Shown here: positions 24,660 through 35,657 of the stretch, piece after piece
Position numbering within the stretch: position 1 is the stretch's first letter
How the letters are laid out: each line of letters starts with the position of its first letter
Assembly (NCBI GenBank): GCA_031277535.1
Contig: JAITMD010000019.1
Location: 62,001 to 126,000, forward strand
Direction: 5' to 3'
Source of the DNA: Flavobacteriaceae bacterium
GTDB taxonomy: Bacteria > Bacteroidota > Bacteroidia > Flavobacteriales > Flavobacteriaceae
Length of the DNA: 64,000 bases
Notes under the pieces: generated by a model
The model's input: the letters and a program-made list of their open reading frames with translations, nothing else
Told to the model about the DNA's origin: nothing
Database searches by the model: none
Position numbers and translations under genes: made by a program

Positions 24660-25896
24660 AATGGTCATGACCTCCACCACCTTCGTTTTTAACTAAGTGA
24701 CTTTGTATATAATATGCTCCATTAGTTACTATTTTCCCATTTGCAGGTAAACTTTGTAATAGAGAGACCTGTGTGTATCCTAATTCAGTAATACCTGTTT
24801 TTACTTCTATTCGTTGAAAATGTTTTTTGCTTTCTTTGTTTGAAGTATCTTCTTGAACAAAGATAAATTCTCTTCCTTCTGCTTTAATAATCGCTTCACT
24901 TGGCAAAGCATCTACTTCTTGTTTTCCAGAATGGATTAAAGCATTTACATACAATCCAGGAATAAGATTCTCATTCATTTTATCAATATTGGCATGTACA
25001 GCTACTGTTTTTGTTCCTGGTTCAAATGATTTTCCAATGCTAAATATAGTAGCTGTAACTTCAGTTTTATTGATATTGGTTAAAGTAAAAGATACTTTTT
25101 GTCCAATTTTCAGTGAAGGTAAATCCTTTTCATACACCATTAAATCTAAGTGTATTTTTGAGTTGTCAACTAAAGTAAATAATGATTGATCAGTTGTGAT
25201 GTTAGTTCCTATTCGGATAGGGATTGTAGCTATATTTCCAGATATTGGAGCAACAATACGTAAAGTACGAGAGGGTTTGTTTGGATTAGTATTTAAAAGA
25301 ATTAACTGATTACTCAATGATTGAAATCTTGATTTTTCAATGTTTAGTTCTGATTTTGTTTTTTGATATGTTTTTTCAGAGTTAACATTTTCTGAACGTA
25401 ATGTTTGTTGTCTTTTATATTCTAATTCTAAATATTCTAAGTTGTTTTTAGAGATTAGGTATTCTTCTTGTAATTTGATGAATTCAGGACTATCAGCAAT
25501 AGCTAACAGTTGACCTTTTGAAACTTTATCTCCAATGTTTACTAATATTTTTGTAATTGTACCACTGATAAAAGAAGTTACCTCCGCTTGATTTTGAGGG
25601 GGTAATTCTGTTGTACCATTTACTTTAATCACATCTGTAAGATTCTTTTTCTCAATGACTCCTAATTGTATATTGGAAGCATTGTATTGCACTTGAGTTA
25701 ACTCTACTTCTTTAATAGAAGATATTTCTTTTTCTGTACTCTTTGCTTCTTTTTCAGTTTTTTGTTTTTCAGTTGTAGTTTTTGTTGTTTCAATAGTATC
25801 ATTTTCATGATCATGATCTTGTTCATCATGTTTGTCTTTACAGTTCCAAAGCAAAATACTTGCTACAATAGATAAAAATATGATTGATTTTTTCAT
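24658..25896 (-). CDS. Metal-efflux RND periplasmic adaptor (CusB/CzcB-like lipoprotein)
   Basis: 412 residues. A lipoprotein signal (MKKSIIFLSIVASILLWNC, lipidated C19) precedes a His/Asp-rich segment (HDEQDHDHEND), a charged linker, a lipoyl/hairpin region (about 100-250) and the beta-barrel and membrane-proximal domains. The C-terminus GGGGHDH adds more potential metal ligands. It links the inner-membrane pump and outer-membrane channel. It is 15 bases downstream of the CzcA-TolC fusion gene, the reverse of the usual adaptor-first order. The histidine content suggests Zn, Co, Ni or Cu; the ion cannot be decided. Confidence 0.9.
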   Translation of the reverse strand: MKKSIIFLSIVASILLWNCKDKHDEQDHDHENDTIETTKTTTEKQKTEKEAKSTEKEISSIKEVELTQVQYNASNIQLGVIEKKNLTDVIKVNGTTELPPQNQAEVTSFISGTITKILVNIGDKVSKGQLLAIADSPEFIKLQEEYLISKNNLEYLELEYKRQQTLRSENVNSEKTYQKTKSELNIEKSRFQSLSNQLILLNTNPNKPSRTLRIVAPISGNIATIPIRIGTNITTDQSLFTLVDNSKIHLDLMVYEKDLPSLKIGQKVSFTLTNINKTEVTATIFSIGKSFEPGTKTVAVHANIDKMNENLIPGLYVNALIHSGKQEVDALPSEAIIKAEGREFIFVQEDTSNKESKKHFQRIEVKTGITELGYTQVSLLQSLPANGKIVTNGAYYIQSHLVKNEGGGGHDH

Positions 25897-25911
25897 TTCA
25901 AGGTGTTGTTT

Positions 25912-28900
25912 TTATTGATTAACTAAATAATGTAAGGTATTGTGACTTAAGTTATACTGTAATACTGCATCTAAATAATTCATTTGAATAGTTAAAGCTG
26001 TTTCCATTGATTGGATGTATTCAATATACGAAATATCTCCGTTATTGTATGACTTATTTGCATGGTCTTGTATGATTTTAGCATTCTTTAGTGCATTTTC
26101 TTGGTAATAATCTATTACAGATTCTTGTGCTTTAATTACATCAAGTTGTTGTTGTACTGTTTCAGTTAGTTGTTTCTGTACATATTCTTTCTCCATTTCC
26201 ATTTGTTTTACACTGTAACTGATAGCTTTAACTTTATTGCTTTGACTACCAAAAAAGATAGGAATTGATATGCCTAAGTTGAAACTGGAACCACGCAATT
26301 CTTTACCATATGTTTTGGTAATAATACCATTCTGTTCTATAGCCCCAGATTCAGAAGCAATGCTATAACCCAAAGTTAGATCTGGTAATAACAAAGAGCG
26401 CTCTAAATTTTTATTAGCATCGACAGTTTCTATTTCTTTTTGAGCTAATTGTAAACGGTTGTTATGCGTTAAATCTAAAGTAGATAAGGGGTCATGTTTA
26501 TCATATACTAATTCGGATTCACTGGGAATAATATCTCCTTGAATATCTAAGAAAGCTTTAATTTTAGATTTTTCATTTGCTAAGAAAGTATTGTTTTGTG
26601 TGATTAATACATTTAATTCTTGTTCTTTAGCTAATGCAACATTACTTTCCATTAAAGTAGTTTCTCCTGTTTGGTAACGCAATTTAGCCGATTTAGAGAA
26701 GTCCTTTAAAAGTAGTAATTGTTGTTGCAGTAAGTTTTGTTTAGAGATGGCGTATAAAATATTTTCCCATGATTGTTTGACTTCATACTCTATGTTAATT
26801 ATCATTCCCTGATGCTGTAACTGAGCGGTTTCATAGTTTTTATTTAATATGGCTTTCTTTTTTCCATAAGTAAAAGGACTAATTGATTGTGAAATATTTA
26901 GACTAATATCTCTGTATTCTTTGCTACTTATATATCCATAACCAGTTGTTATTTCTGTTTTTGGTAAATCAAAAGCTGTTTTAGTCATTTGTTTTTGACT
27001 ATTTACATTGAATTCGGCAGCTTTGATTCCTTTGTTATTTGTTTTTGCTAATTGTAAAGCTTGTTGAAGTGATAGTGTTTTTACTTCTTGTGCTTGTACA
27101 TTTAATCCTAAGAATAAAAGAAGGATTGTTGTAAAAGCTGTTACTTTTTTTAATCTGAATCCTTTTTCCTCATAATAATAAATAATAGGCAAAACAATTA
27201 AAGTAAGTAGAGTAGCAGAAATTAACCCACCAATAACTACAGTTGCTAAAGGCTTTTGTACTTCAGCACCAGCACTTGTACTTATAGCCATAGGTAAAAA
27301 ACCTAATGAAGCTACAGCAGCTGTTAATAATACAGGGCGTAATCTTATTTTTGTTCCTTCTATAATTCGTTCATATAAATCCATACCTTCTGTTTTTAAG
27401 TGATTAAATTGTCCTATTAATACAATTCCATTTAATACGGCTACTCCAAATAAGGCAATAAAACCTACGCCTGCTGATATACTGAAAGGCATATCTCTTA
27501 ACCATAGGGCTGTAATACCTCCAATGGCAGAAAGAGGAATAGCAGTAAAAATCATTAATGATTGTTTGACTGATTTAAAGGTAAAATATAGTAATACAAA
27601 GATTAACGCTAAAGCTATAGGTACAGCTACCATTAATCTATTAGTTGCTTCGACTAAGTTCTCAAATTGACCACCATATGTTACGTAGTAACCATCAGGT
27701 AATTTTAATTTTTTATCTAATTGATTTTGAATATCATTAACTACACTTTTGACATCTCTACCTCGTACATTAAAACCAAGTACAATACGTCTTCTACCAT
27801 CTTCACGACTAATTTGTTGTGGGCCATCCTCATATGCTATTGAAGCAATTTGACCTAAAGGAATTTGTTGACCATTAGGTAAAGGAATAAAAACATTTCT
27901 TAGATCATCTATGTCAGTTCTGGCATCTTGAGCTAAACGAACTACTAAATCAAAACGTTTTTCACCTTCATATACTACTCCTGCTATTTCACCAGCATAA
28001 CCTGCACGAATAATTTGACTAATATCTGCTATTTTTAAACCATATAGAGCTAATTTGTCTTTATCATATTTAATAGATATTTGTGGTAATCCAGTTACAC
28101 GTTCTAATTTTGTACTTGCTACTCCATTAATATCAACGATTAAGTTATTAATTTCCTCTCCTATACTTGCCAATCGATCTAAGTCTTCTCCAAATACTTT
28201 GATAGCAACATCGCTTCTTACACCTGTCATTAACTCGTTAAATCTCATTTGTATAGGTTGAGAAAATTCTGTACTAACTCCTGGAATTTCCTCTAATGCT
28301 TCTTCCATTAAATTAATCAGTTCCTCTTTGGTTTTGGCAGAAGTCCACTCTTTCTTTTCTTTTAAGATTACAATCATATCAGCAGCTTCCATAGGCATAG
28401 GGTCTGTTGGGATTTCAGCACTTCCAATTTTAGAAATGACCATTTTTACTTCAGAAAAACGTTCTTTCAGAATTTTTTCTGCTTTTGTTGTAGTTTCTAT
28501 TTCTTGTGATAATGAACTACCAGAAGAAATAATAACGTGTGTTGCTAAATCTCCTTCATCAAGAGTAGGAATAAATTCTCCTCCCATACGACCAAAAATA
28601 AAAAGAGCAAAGGCAAAAAGAGCAAAGGCAATAAATAATACTATTCGTTTAATACGAAATGCACCTTCTAACAAAGGCTTATACCAACTATATAATTTAT
28701 TAATTATCTTATCACTAAAATTAGGTTTTTCTTTTCCTGCCTTCTTCTTTAAAAATAAAGATGCAATCATTGGAACATAAGTTAAGGATAAGATAAAGGC
28801 TCCAAGAATAGCAAAAGAAACAGTCATAGCCATTGGTCCAAACATTTTACCTTCAATTCCTGTTAAAGCTAAAATAGGTAAGTAAACAATAAGAATAATT

Positions 28901-30255
28901 ATTTCTCCAAAAGAAGCACTTGTTCTAATTTTTGATGAAGCAACATAAACTTCTTCATTCATTTGTTCTTGGGATAATTTCCTGTTTTTGCCATTGTGGA
29001 GTCTATGTACGATAGCTTCAACAATTATAACTGCCCCGTCTACAATTAAACCAAAGTCTATTGCTCCTAAACTCATTAAGTTGCCACTTACACCAAAGAG
29101 TTTCATCATAGAAATTGCAAATAGTAAGGCTAAAGGAATGACAGAAGCAACAATTAATCCCGCTCTCCAATTACCTAATAAAAGAACAAGAACAAAAACT
29201 ACAATTAAAGCACCTTCAATTAAATTGGTTTGAATCGTGCTAACAGTTTTATCTATTAGTTTAGTTCTGTCAATAAATGGTTCGATTGCAACACCTTCAG
29301 GTAGTGTTTTTTCAATTTGAGTCATTTTCTCTTTGACTAAACGAACCACTTCCTGAGTGTTTGAATCTTTTAACATCATTACCATACCACTCACATCTTC
29401 ACCTTTACCATCTTTAGTTACAGCACCATAACGAATGCTACTACCTATACGAACATCTGCTACATCACGGATTAATACAGGGGTATTATTAATTGTTTTA
29501 ACGACAATTTTCTCTATATCTTCCAGGCTATTAACCATACCTACACTACGTATAAAATAAGCATAAGGTTTTTTATCTATATAGGCTCCTCCTGTATTTT
29601 CATTGTTTTGTTCAAGGGCACTGAATATCTCTAAAATAGAAGTGTCCATACTTTTTAGACGATCAGGTTGTACAGCAATTTCATATTGCTTTAATTGACC
29701 ACCTAAGGTATTAACTTCAGCAACACCTTTTACTCCAATTAATTGTGGCTTAATAATCCAATCTTGTATGGTTCTTAAATCCATACTGTTGTATTGTTTT
29801 TCATATCCTTCTTTAGGATATACAACATATTGATATATTTCGCCTAATCCTGTGCTTACAGGAGCTAATTCAGGAGTACCAACATTTTTTGGTATAATTT
29901 CTTCTGCTGATTTTAGTTTTTCGGAAATTTGGGTTCGCGCCCAATAAATGTCTGTTTTTTCTGAAAAAACTACAGTAACAACACTTAAACCAAATCGGCT
30001 AATAGAACGTAATTCCTGAATATTAGGAATTGGCTTAACAGCTTGTTCTATTGGATAAGTGATAAATTGCTCTACTTCTTGAGTAGCTAATGTGGGAGAA
30101 CTGGTAATAATTTGTACCTGATTATTTGTTATATCAGGTTGTGTATCCATAGGTAAATTAACAACAGAATAAATTCCTAAAGAGATTAGTCCTAAAACAA
30201 ATATTCCAATAATAAATTTATTACGAATACTAAATAGTATTATTTTATCTAACAT
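25912..30255 (-). CDS. CusA/CzcA heavy-metal RND pump fused to TolC-like outer-membrane channel
   Basis: 1447 residues. Residues 1 to about 1035 are a full HME-RND pump (MLDKIILFSIRNKF start, twelve helices, GAIDFGLIVDGAVIIVEAIVHR in TM4). Residues 1036-1056 read as an internal hydrophobic signal ending in VQAQ, and from about 1057 the sequence is a TolC/CzcC-type channel (LSLQQALQLAKTNNKGIKAAE, NLGISIPIFFG, two repeats). The frame is uninterrupted. Such fusions occur in Bacteroidota. The internal signal suggests cleavage after export into two proteins, since one part belongs in the inner and the other in the outer membrane. Confidence 0.93.
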   Translation of the reverse strand: MLDKIILFSIRNKFIIGIFVLGLISLGIYSVVNLPMDTQPDITNNQVQIITSSPTLATQEVEQFITYPIEQAVKPIPNIQELRSISRFGLSVVTVVFSEKTDIYWARTQISEKLKSAEEIIPKNVGTPELAPVSTGLGEIYQYVVYPKEGYEKQYNSMDLRTIQDWIIKPQLIGVKGVAEVNTLGGQLKQYEIAVQPDRLKSMDTSILEIFSALEQNNENTGGAYIDKKPYAYFIRSVGMVNSLEDIEKIVVKTINNTPVLIRDVADVRIGSSIRYGAVTKDGKGEDVSGMVMMLKDSNTQEVVRLVKEKMTQIEKTLPEGVAIEPFIDRTKLIDKTVSTIQTNLIEGALIVVFVLVLLLGNWRAGLIVASVIPLALLFAISMMKLFGVSGNLMSLGAIDFGLIVDGAVIIVEAIVHRLHNGKNRKLSQEQMNEEVYVASSKIRTSASFGEIIILIVYLPILALTGIEGKMFGPMAMTVSFAILGAFILSLTYVPMIASLFLKKKAGKEKPNFSDKIINKLYSWYKPLLEGAFRIKRIVLFIAFALFAFALFIFGRMGGEFIPTLDEGDLATHVIISSGSSLSQEIETTTKAEKILKERFSEVKMVISKIGSAEIPTDPMPMEAADMIVILKEKKEWTSAKTKEELINLMEEALEEIPGVSTEFSQPIQMRFNELMTGVRSDVAIKVFGEDLDRLASIGEEINNLIVDINGVASTKLERVTGLPQISIKYDKDKLALYGLKIADISQIIRAGYAGEIAGVVYEGEKRFDLVVRLAQDARTDIDDLRNVFIPLPNGQQIPLGQIASIAYEDGPQQISREDGRRRIVLGFNVRGRDVKSVVNDIQNQLDKKLKLPDGYYVTYGGQFENLVEATNRLMVAVPIALALIFVLLYFTFKSVKQSLMIFTAIPLSAIGGITALWLRDMPFSISAGVGFIALFGVAVLNGIVLIGQFNHLKTEGMDLYERIIEGTKIRLRPVLLTAAVASLGFLPMAISTSAGAEVQKPLATVVIGGLISATLLTLIVLPIIYYYEEKGFRLKKVTAFTTILLLFLGLNVQAQEVKTLSLQQALQLAKTNNKGIKAAEFNVNSQKQMTKTAFDLPKTEITTGYGYISSKEYRDISLNISQSISPFTYGKKKAILNKNYETAQLQHQGMIINIEYEVKQSWENILYAISKQNLLQQQLLLLKDFSKSAKLRYQTGETTLMESNVALAKEQELNVLITQNNTFLANEKSKIKAFLDIQGDIIPSESELVYDKHDPLSTLDLTHNNRLQLAQKEIETVDANKNLERSLLLPDLTLGYSIASESGAIEQNGIITKTYGKELRGSSFNLGISIPIFFGSQSNKVKAISYSVKQMEMEKEYVQKQLTETVQQQLDVIKAQESVIDYYQENALKNAKIIQDHANKSYNNGDISYIEYIQSMETALTIQMNYLDAVLQYNLSHNTLHYLVNQ

Positions 30256-30487
30256 AATTATGCTTTGGTATATAAAAAAATGAATAAGACCTTATGCTTC
30301 ATATTAGATGAAGTAATAGGTGTAAAGTATAAAAAGTGATAATTATCCCAGAATATGCAATCAACTACTTGTATCTATTTTACTCTTATGAATTTCTAAT
30401 AGGTATATACAGAAGTAGCTTTTATATATCAGATGATATATAAGACAATATCAATTAGAATTAATTGAGTTGATGCAAAATTCGGGA

Positions 30488-30823
30488 TTATACTATTTTA
30501 GGAGGCTGCCAAATGGATAAATAGGCGCCTTGAAGAATGTCTTTGTAGTATGTTGGTGTACAATTATATGTTATTTCAAATGTAGAAAAGTCTATGTCCA
30601 AAATAACAGATGTAATTGAAGCAGCACAACATGTACATGCACACAATGGCGAACATAAATCAATATGTTGTGTAGAGTTGTTTTCTTTTAAAGTAAGTTG
30701 CTCTATTCCATAGGTGTTTTCATGAGAAACAGGTACAATAAATCTATCTGCACAAGGGTATTGTGTAAATGCCAAAAGAAGAATAGGCAATAGGATAGAT
30801 AATATTTTGTGTAAAAGTTTCAT
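30488..30823 (-). CDS. Small Cys-rich secreted DUF6660-like protein
   Basis: 111 residues: signal peptide (MKLLHKILSILLPILLLAFT), a mature region with a cysteine cluster CSPLCACTCC preceded by HIDL, and the tail SIWQPPKIV. This matches the DUF6660 pattern I know from Bacteroidota metal-efflux loci. It lies upstream of the CzcA-TolC fusion on the same strand with a 230-base gap. The Cys cluster could bind copper or another soft metal in the periplasm; inference. A relative with the same tail lies at 44.5 kb. Confidence 0.75.
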   Translation of the reverse strand: MKLLHKILSILLPILLLAFTQYPCADRFIVPVSHENTYGIEQLTLKENNSTQHIDLCSPLCACTCCAASITSVILDIDFSTFEITYNCTPTYYKDILQGAYLSIWQPPKIV

Positions 30824-31230
30824 GATGTAAAAGTAAGTAATTTGTATTAAAAAGATAGGTTATAAGTAAAAAAACGAAATGTTTGCAATGATGTTGCACT
30901 ATTTGTCTGTAAAAGTTATTTGGAAGATGTATAAGGTCTGTTTTTTTATTTGCACATTTATATAGAGATGAGATTAAGCTATCAGAATAACCATGTTTTG
31001 AAGAGGAGTGAAGGATTGTAGTATTAGTGTTAAGATTTTTTAAGGGTAATGCAATGAAATGTTAATTGTGTGGAAGGGCTCCACGATTCGTGAATTATTA
31101 TTGAGTTTTATTTTTAAATGTGATTTTATTATTTTGTAATGATTTAGGACTAAAATATTTTTTAAGTGATTGTTATTTAGTGTTTTTTGTGTGGAAATAC
31201 TTGTTTTTTAAATAAAATGTCTTTTTTGGC
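30824..31230. other. Divergent intergenic region between two efflux loci
   Basis: About 400 bases with no gene. It contains a small hairpin GTGGA-AGGGC-TCCAC (31070-31084) overlapping CACGA-T-TCGTG (31082-31092), which are alternatives. Two inverted repeats just downstream (31231-31271) probably belong to the drug-efflux promoter. Confidence 0.45.
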
Positions 31231-31271
31231 ATTACTGTTGGAAGTAATACAATAAGTGATTATTGATCACT
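31231..31271. promoter_or_regulatory. Two candidate operators before the RND drug-efflux operon
   Basis: ATTACT-N6-AGTAAT (31231-31248) and AGTGAT-N5-ATCACT (31255-31271) are separate inverted repeats 28-68 bases upstream of the adaptor gene. No regulator gene sits in the operon. Confidence 0.45.
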
Positions 31272-31298
31272 AATATTAAATTTATACGATAAGGATTT

Positions 31299-32453
31299 AT
31301 GATTATGAATAGAAAAACGATGTTAGTTGGGTTATCTGCAATTATTATGATTGGTACAGTAGTATTGACTAATAGTTGTAATTTAAGTAATTCTAAAAAA
31401 AATGATCCAATAGAAAACGCATTGTCTTTACCTGTTATTAAGGTAGATACAACAACTGCAATTACAATAAAAGATTATATAGGTAATATTGAGGGAAAAG
31501 TGAATGTTGAAATTCGTCCTCAGGTTGAAGGTACTTTAGAGAAAATATTTGTTGATGAAGGTGCCTTTGTGCGTGAAGGTCAAGCTCTTTTTCAAATTAA
31601 TCCACAACCTTATCAAGAGGTATTAAATAATATGGTTGCTACAGAAAATGTAGAAAAAGCTAAGTTAAAAAATGCTAAGTTAGAAATTGATCGTTTGAAA
31701 CCATTGATAGATAACGAAGTGATTGCTCAGGTGCAGTTAGAAACAGCTAAAGCAAATTATGAAATAGCAAGAGCTTCTTTGGCTAAAGCTTCAGCAGCAG
31801 TAGCAAGTGCACAAATTAATCTGGATTATACAATTATTAAAGCTCCTGTAAGTGGTTATATCGGGCGTATGCCTAAACGAATTGGAAACTTGGTTAGTAA
31901 AGGAGATAAAGAACCTTTAACTGTTTTGTCTGATGTGAGTGAAGTATATGTGTATTTCGGAATGAGTGAGTCAGATTTTCTATATTTTACTAAAGATGCG
32001 AAACGCAATAGTGATGAAGCAAAAATCACATCATCAGGTTTAATTCTCCCTGAAGTATCATTAATCTTAGCTGATGGACAAGAATATGCAGAGAAAGGTA
32101 AGGTGGATATGGTTAATGGACAAGTTAATAGAAATACAGGATCTATTTCGTTAAGAGCTTCTTTCCCCAATTCAAAAGATGTCATGAGATCTGGTAATAC
32201 TGGTACAATTAAATTACAAGAAACAAAAGTAGGAGTTATTTTAATACCACAAGAAGTCACTACTTCTATTCAAGATAAAACATTTGTTTATTTAATGGAT
32301 TCAGAGGATAAAGTGAAGTTGCAATCTATAGAAGTTGATGGTGTTTCGGGAGGTAATTATATTGTATCTAATGGTTTAACGATTGGAGATCGAGTGATTA
32401 AGACTGGTTTCGATAAACTAACAGAAGGAATGTATGTAAAAGCAACTAAATAA
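31299..32453 (+). CDS. RND drug-efflux periplasmic adaptor (AcrA/MexA-like lipoprotein)
   Basis: 384 residues with a lipoprotein signal (hydrophobic MLVGLSAIIMIGTVVLTNSC, lipidated Cys at 27), a biotinyl-lipoyl segment (EGKVNVEIRPQVEGTLEKIF and YTIIKAPVSGYIGRMPKRIG) flanking a helical hairpin (about 115-175), and a C-terminal barrel domain. Two Met codons (1 and 3) can start translation. First gene of a rightward three-gene efflux operon, 54 bases before the pump gene. Confidence 0.93.
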   Translation: MIMNRKTMLVGLSAIIMIGTVVLTNSCNLSNSKKNDPIENALSLPVIKVDTTTAITIKDYIGNIEGKVNVEIRPQVEGTLEKIFVDEGAFVREGQALFQINPQPYQEVLNNMVATENVEKAKLKNAKLEIDRLKPLIDNEVIAQVQLETAKANYEIARASLAKASAAVASAQINLDYTIIKAPVSGYIGRMPKRIGNLVSKGDKEPLTVLSDVSEVYVYFGMSESDFLYFTKDAKRNSDEAKITSSGLILPEVSLILADGQEYAEKGKVDMVNGQVNRNTGSISLRASFPNSKDVMRSGNTGTIKLQETKVGVILIPQEVTTSIQDKTFVYLMDSEDKVKLQSIEVDGVSGGNYIVSNGLTIGDRVIKTGFDKLTEGMYVKATK

Positions 32454-32507
32454 AAAATTGTTGTTTACATCACTTATTAGAATAATTCATCTTACAAAAA
32501 AGTTATT

Positions 32508-35500
32508 ATGTTAAAAGCTATTATAAATCGTCCTATTTTGGCCACGATTATATCAATTATGTTCGTAATGCTGGGATTAGTTGGACTGACATTGTTGCCA
32601 ATTACTCGTTTTCCTGAGATAGCTCCACCAAGTGTTACAGTATCTACTTCATATCCAGGAGCTAATGCGGAAACTGTAGCTCAAAGTGTTTTGCTTCCAA
32701 TAGAAGAGTCTATTAATGGAGTTGATAATATGACTTACATTAGCTCTAAAGCAAGTAATAGTGGTTCTGGAACAATTAATGTGTTTTTTAAAGCAGGTAC
32801 AGATCCAGATCAAGCAGCTGTAAATGTACAGAATCGCGTGAGTAAAGCATCAAGTGATTTGCCATCAGAAGTAAATGAGAATGGTATTTCCGTAACTCCT
32901 CGTCAGAGTGGAAACATTATGACGATTAATTTTTATAGTGATCATCCAGAGGGAATCTATGATGAAACTTTTTTACAAGCTTATACTCAAATTAATATCA
33001 ATAGAGAATTATTGCGTGTTCCAGGTGTTGCATCAGTAGGTAGAATTGGAGCAAGGGATTATTCAATGCGTACTTGGTTAAATCCAGAAAAATTAGCTTT
33101 ATATAGTTTAACTCCTCAGGATATTATAGCAGCTATAAAAGATCAGAACTTTGAAATTGCTCCAGGTAATTTTGGTGAAACTTCTGAAGAAGCATTTGAA
33201 ACGGCATTAAAACATAAAGGTAGATTTAGTCAGCCAAAAGAGTATGAGAATATTGTAATTAAAACGAATTCAGATGGTTCTGTTTTATTGTTGAAAGATG
33301 TAGCAAGGGTTGAGTTTGGAGCATCTAATGTGGGAAGTGATAATAGTGTAAATGGATTTCCTGGATTAACAATGAATATTACACAAACAGCAGGATCAAA
33401 TGCAAGAGATATTGATATTGAGATTAGAAAAGTATTAGAGAGAGTTTCTAAATCCTTTCCAAAAGGAATAAAATATGACATTAGTTTTTCAGTGAAAGAT
33501 CAAATTGATGAATCAATTAGTCAAGTAACCCATACCTTGTTTGAAGCTTTTTTCCTTGTTTTTATTATTGTTTATATTTTTTTACAAGATTTTCGTTCTA
33601 CAATTATTCCAGTAATAGCAATACCTATTTCTTTGGTAGGAACCTTGTTTTTTATGCATTTAATGGGGTTCTCAATAAATATTCTAACAATGTTTGCCTT
33701 GGTGTTAGCTATAGGTATTGTTGTGGATGATGCAATTGTAGTAGTAGAAGCTATTCATGAGAAAATGCATCAAACGGGATTAAAAGCGAAAGAAGCAACT
33801 ATTGAAACAATGAATGAAATAACGAGAGCGATTATTTCAATCACTTTAGTTATGTCTGCGGTGTTTTTACCAGTAGGTTTTATGCAAGGACCAGCAGGTT
33901 TATTCTATAAGCAATTTGCTTATACTTTAGTATTTGCAATCTTAATTTCAGCAGTAAATGCCTTAACCTTAAGCCCTGCGTTATGTGCGTTGTTTTTAAA
34001 ACAGCCTCATACTGAAGGTGAGGTAGATAATTATAAAAAAAGCAAAGTAGCTCGTGTAACAGGTAGGTTCTTTTTTAGTTTTAATACAGCATTTGATTCT
34101 TTTACAAACAAATATGTAGAATCAATAAGCAAGCTTTTGAAAAATAAAAAAGTAGCTATATCAGGTTTAGTATTAATCATTGGAGTAGGAGTTGTTTTCT
34201 TGTACAAAACACCATCTTCATTTATCCCAAGAGAAGATGATAGTTTTATTACCTATTCTTTAGCTATGCCACCAGGAGCTTCTTTAGCGAGAACAAAAAT
34301 AGTATTAGCTAAAGCGGATAGTATATTAAAAAAACGTACAGATATTGAAGGTATGACAGCCATTTCTGGTTATAATGCTATAGACGGAAATGCAAGCCCT
34401 TCTTTTGCAGTAGGGTATATTAACTTGAAACCTTATAAAGAGAGAGGTAAAGTAAAAAATATAGATGAAATTATTGCAGAAATACAGAAAGAATTATCCG
34501 TTATTCATGAGGCTAGTTTTAATGTATTTCCACGTCCAACAATACAGGGATTTGGTGATTTTGGAGGAATTGAATTTGTATTGCAAGATAGAATGGGAGG
34601 TGAATTTGGACAGTTTAGTAAAACAGCAGATGACTTAATTAAAGAATTAAATCAACGACCAGAAATTGCAAATGCTTTTACATCATTTAAAGCAAATTTT
34701 CCTCAGTACTTATTAGAAATTGATTATGTCAAAGCGAAAGCATTAGGAGTTAGCGTGAAAGAGTTAATGACAACTGTTAAGAATTATTATGGACGTGTAA
34801 AAGCAGGGGATTTTAATCGATTTGGTAGAACTTATAGGGTCTATATGCAAGCTGATATTGAATATAGAGAAAATGAACAATCCTTTAATTCAATTTATGT
34901 TCGAAATAAAGATGGAGAAATGCTGCCTGCAAATACATTGATTAAATTGAAAAAAGTATTAGGACCACAAACTGTAACGCGTTATAATTTGTTTAATGCA
35001 ATTACAATTAAAACAACACCTGCTGTGGGCTATAGCACTGGAGATGCTATGAAAGCAATTGAAGAAGTAACAGATCAATTACCTGGAAATTTTTCTTATG
35101 AATATACTGGAATGTCTTTAGAAGAAAAAGACTCAGGAAATCAAGCTATAATCATCTTTGCTTTAAGTATTATTTTTGTTTATTTTCTATTATGTGCTCA
35201 ATATGAGAGTTATCTGTTGCCAGTAGCAATTTTACTTACGGTACCAACAGGATTGTTGGGAGTAGCTTTATTTGTCAATTTAGCAGGATTACAAAATAAT
35301 ATTTATGTGCAAGTTGGTTTAATTATGTTGATAGGTCTTTTGGCAAAAAATGCAATTCTTATTGTAGAATTCGCTTTACAACAAAGAAAAAATGGTCTAT
35401 CTATTTTTGATGCAGCGATAGAAGGAGCTAAAATGCGTTTGAGACCAATTTTAATGACCTCATTTGCTTTTGTTGCCGGTTTAGTACCCTTAATGTTTAC

Positions 35501-35657
35501 CGTGGGACCTTCTGCACAAGGAAATCATTCTATTAGCTTTAGTGCAGCAGGAGGAATGATATTTGGTGTATTTAGTGGAATATTTATTATTCCAGTCCTA
35601 TTTTATATTTTCCAAACGTGGGACGAAAGATTAAAATCAAAATTTATTAATGAATAA
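32508..35657 (+). CDS. RND multidrug efflux pump, inner-membrane (AcrB/MexB-like, HAE-1)
   Basis: 1049 residues, full length. It starts [20 protein letters not shown] and has two large periplasmic loops. TM4 carries the proton-relay motif [19 protein letters not shown] with the conserved DD pair, as in hydrophobe/amphiphile exporters rather than metal pumps. Last codons overlap the outer-membrane gene by 8 bases. It exchanges protons for drugs, detergents or bile salts; substrates are not visible. Confidence 0.96.
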   Translation: MLKAIINRPILATIISIMFVMLGLVGLTLLPITRFPEIAPPSVTVSTSYPGANAETVAQSVLLPIEESINGVDNMTYISSKASNSGSGTINVFFKAGTDPDQAAVNVQNRVSKASSDLPSEVNENGISVTPRQSGNIMTINFYSDHPEGIYDETFLQAYTQININRELLRVPGVASVGRIGARDYSMRTWLNPEKLALYSLTPQDIIAAIKDQNFEIAPGNFGETSEEAFETALKHKGRFSQPKEYENIVIKTNSDGSVLLLKDVARVEFGASNVGSDNSVNGFPGLTMNITQTAGSNARDIDIEIRKVLERVSKSFPKGIKYDISFSVKDQIDESISQVTHTLFEAFFLVFIIVYIFLQDFRSTIIPVIAIPISLVGTLFFMHLMGFSINILTMFALVLAIGIVVDDAIVVVEAIHEKMHQTGLKAKEATIETMNEITRAIISITLVMSAVFLPVGFMQGPAGLFYKQFAYTLVFAILISAVNALTLSPALCALFLKQPHTEGEVDNYKKSKVARVTGRFFFSFNTAFDSFTNKYVESISKLLKNKKVAISGLVLIIGVGVVFLYKTPSSFIPREDDSFITYSLAMPPGASLARTKIVLAKADSILKKRTDIEGMTAISGYNAIDGNASPSFAVGYINLKPYKERGKVKNIDEIIAEIQKELSVIHEASFNVFPRPTIQGFGDFGGIEFVLQDRMGGEFGQFSKTADDLIKELNQRPEIANAFTSFKANFPQYLLEIDYVKAKALGVSVKELMTTVKNYYGRVKAGDFNRFGRTYRVYMQADIEYRENEQSFNSIYVRNKDGEMLPANTLIKLKKVLGPQTVTRYNLFNAITIKTTPAVGYSTGDAMKAIEEVTDQLPGNFSYEYTGMSLEEKDSGNQAIIIFALSIIFVYFLLCAQYESYLLPVAILLTVPTGLLGVALFVNLAGLQNNIYVQVGLIMLIGLLAKNAILIVEFALQQRKNGLSIFDAAIEGAKMRLRPILMTSFAFVAGLVPLMFTVGPSAQGNHSISFSAAGGMIFGVFSGIFIIPVLFYIFQTWDERLKSKFINE

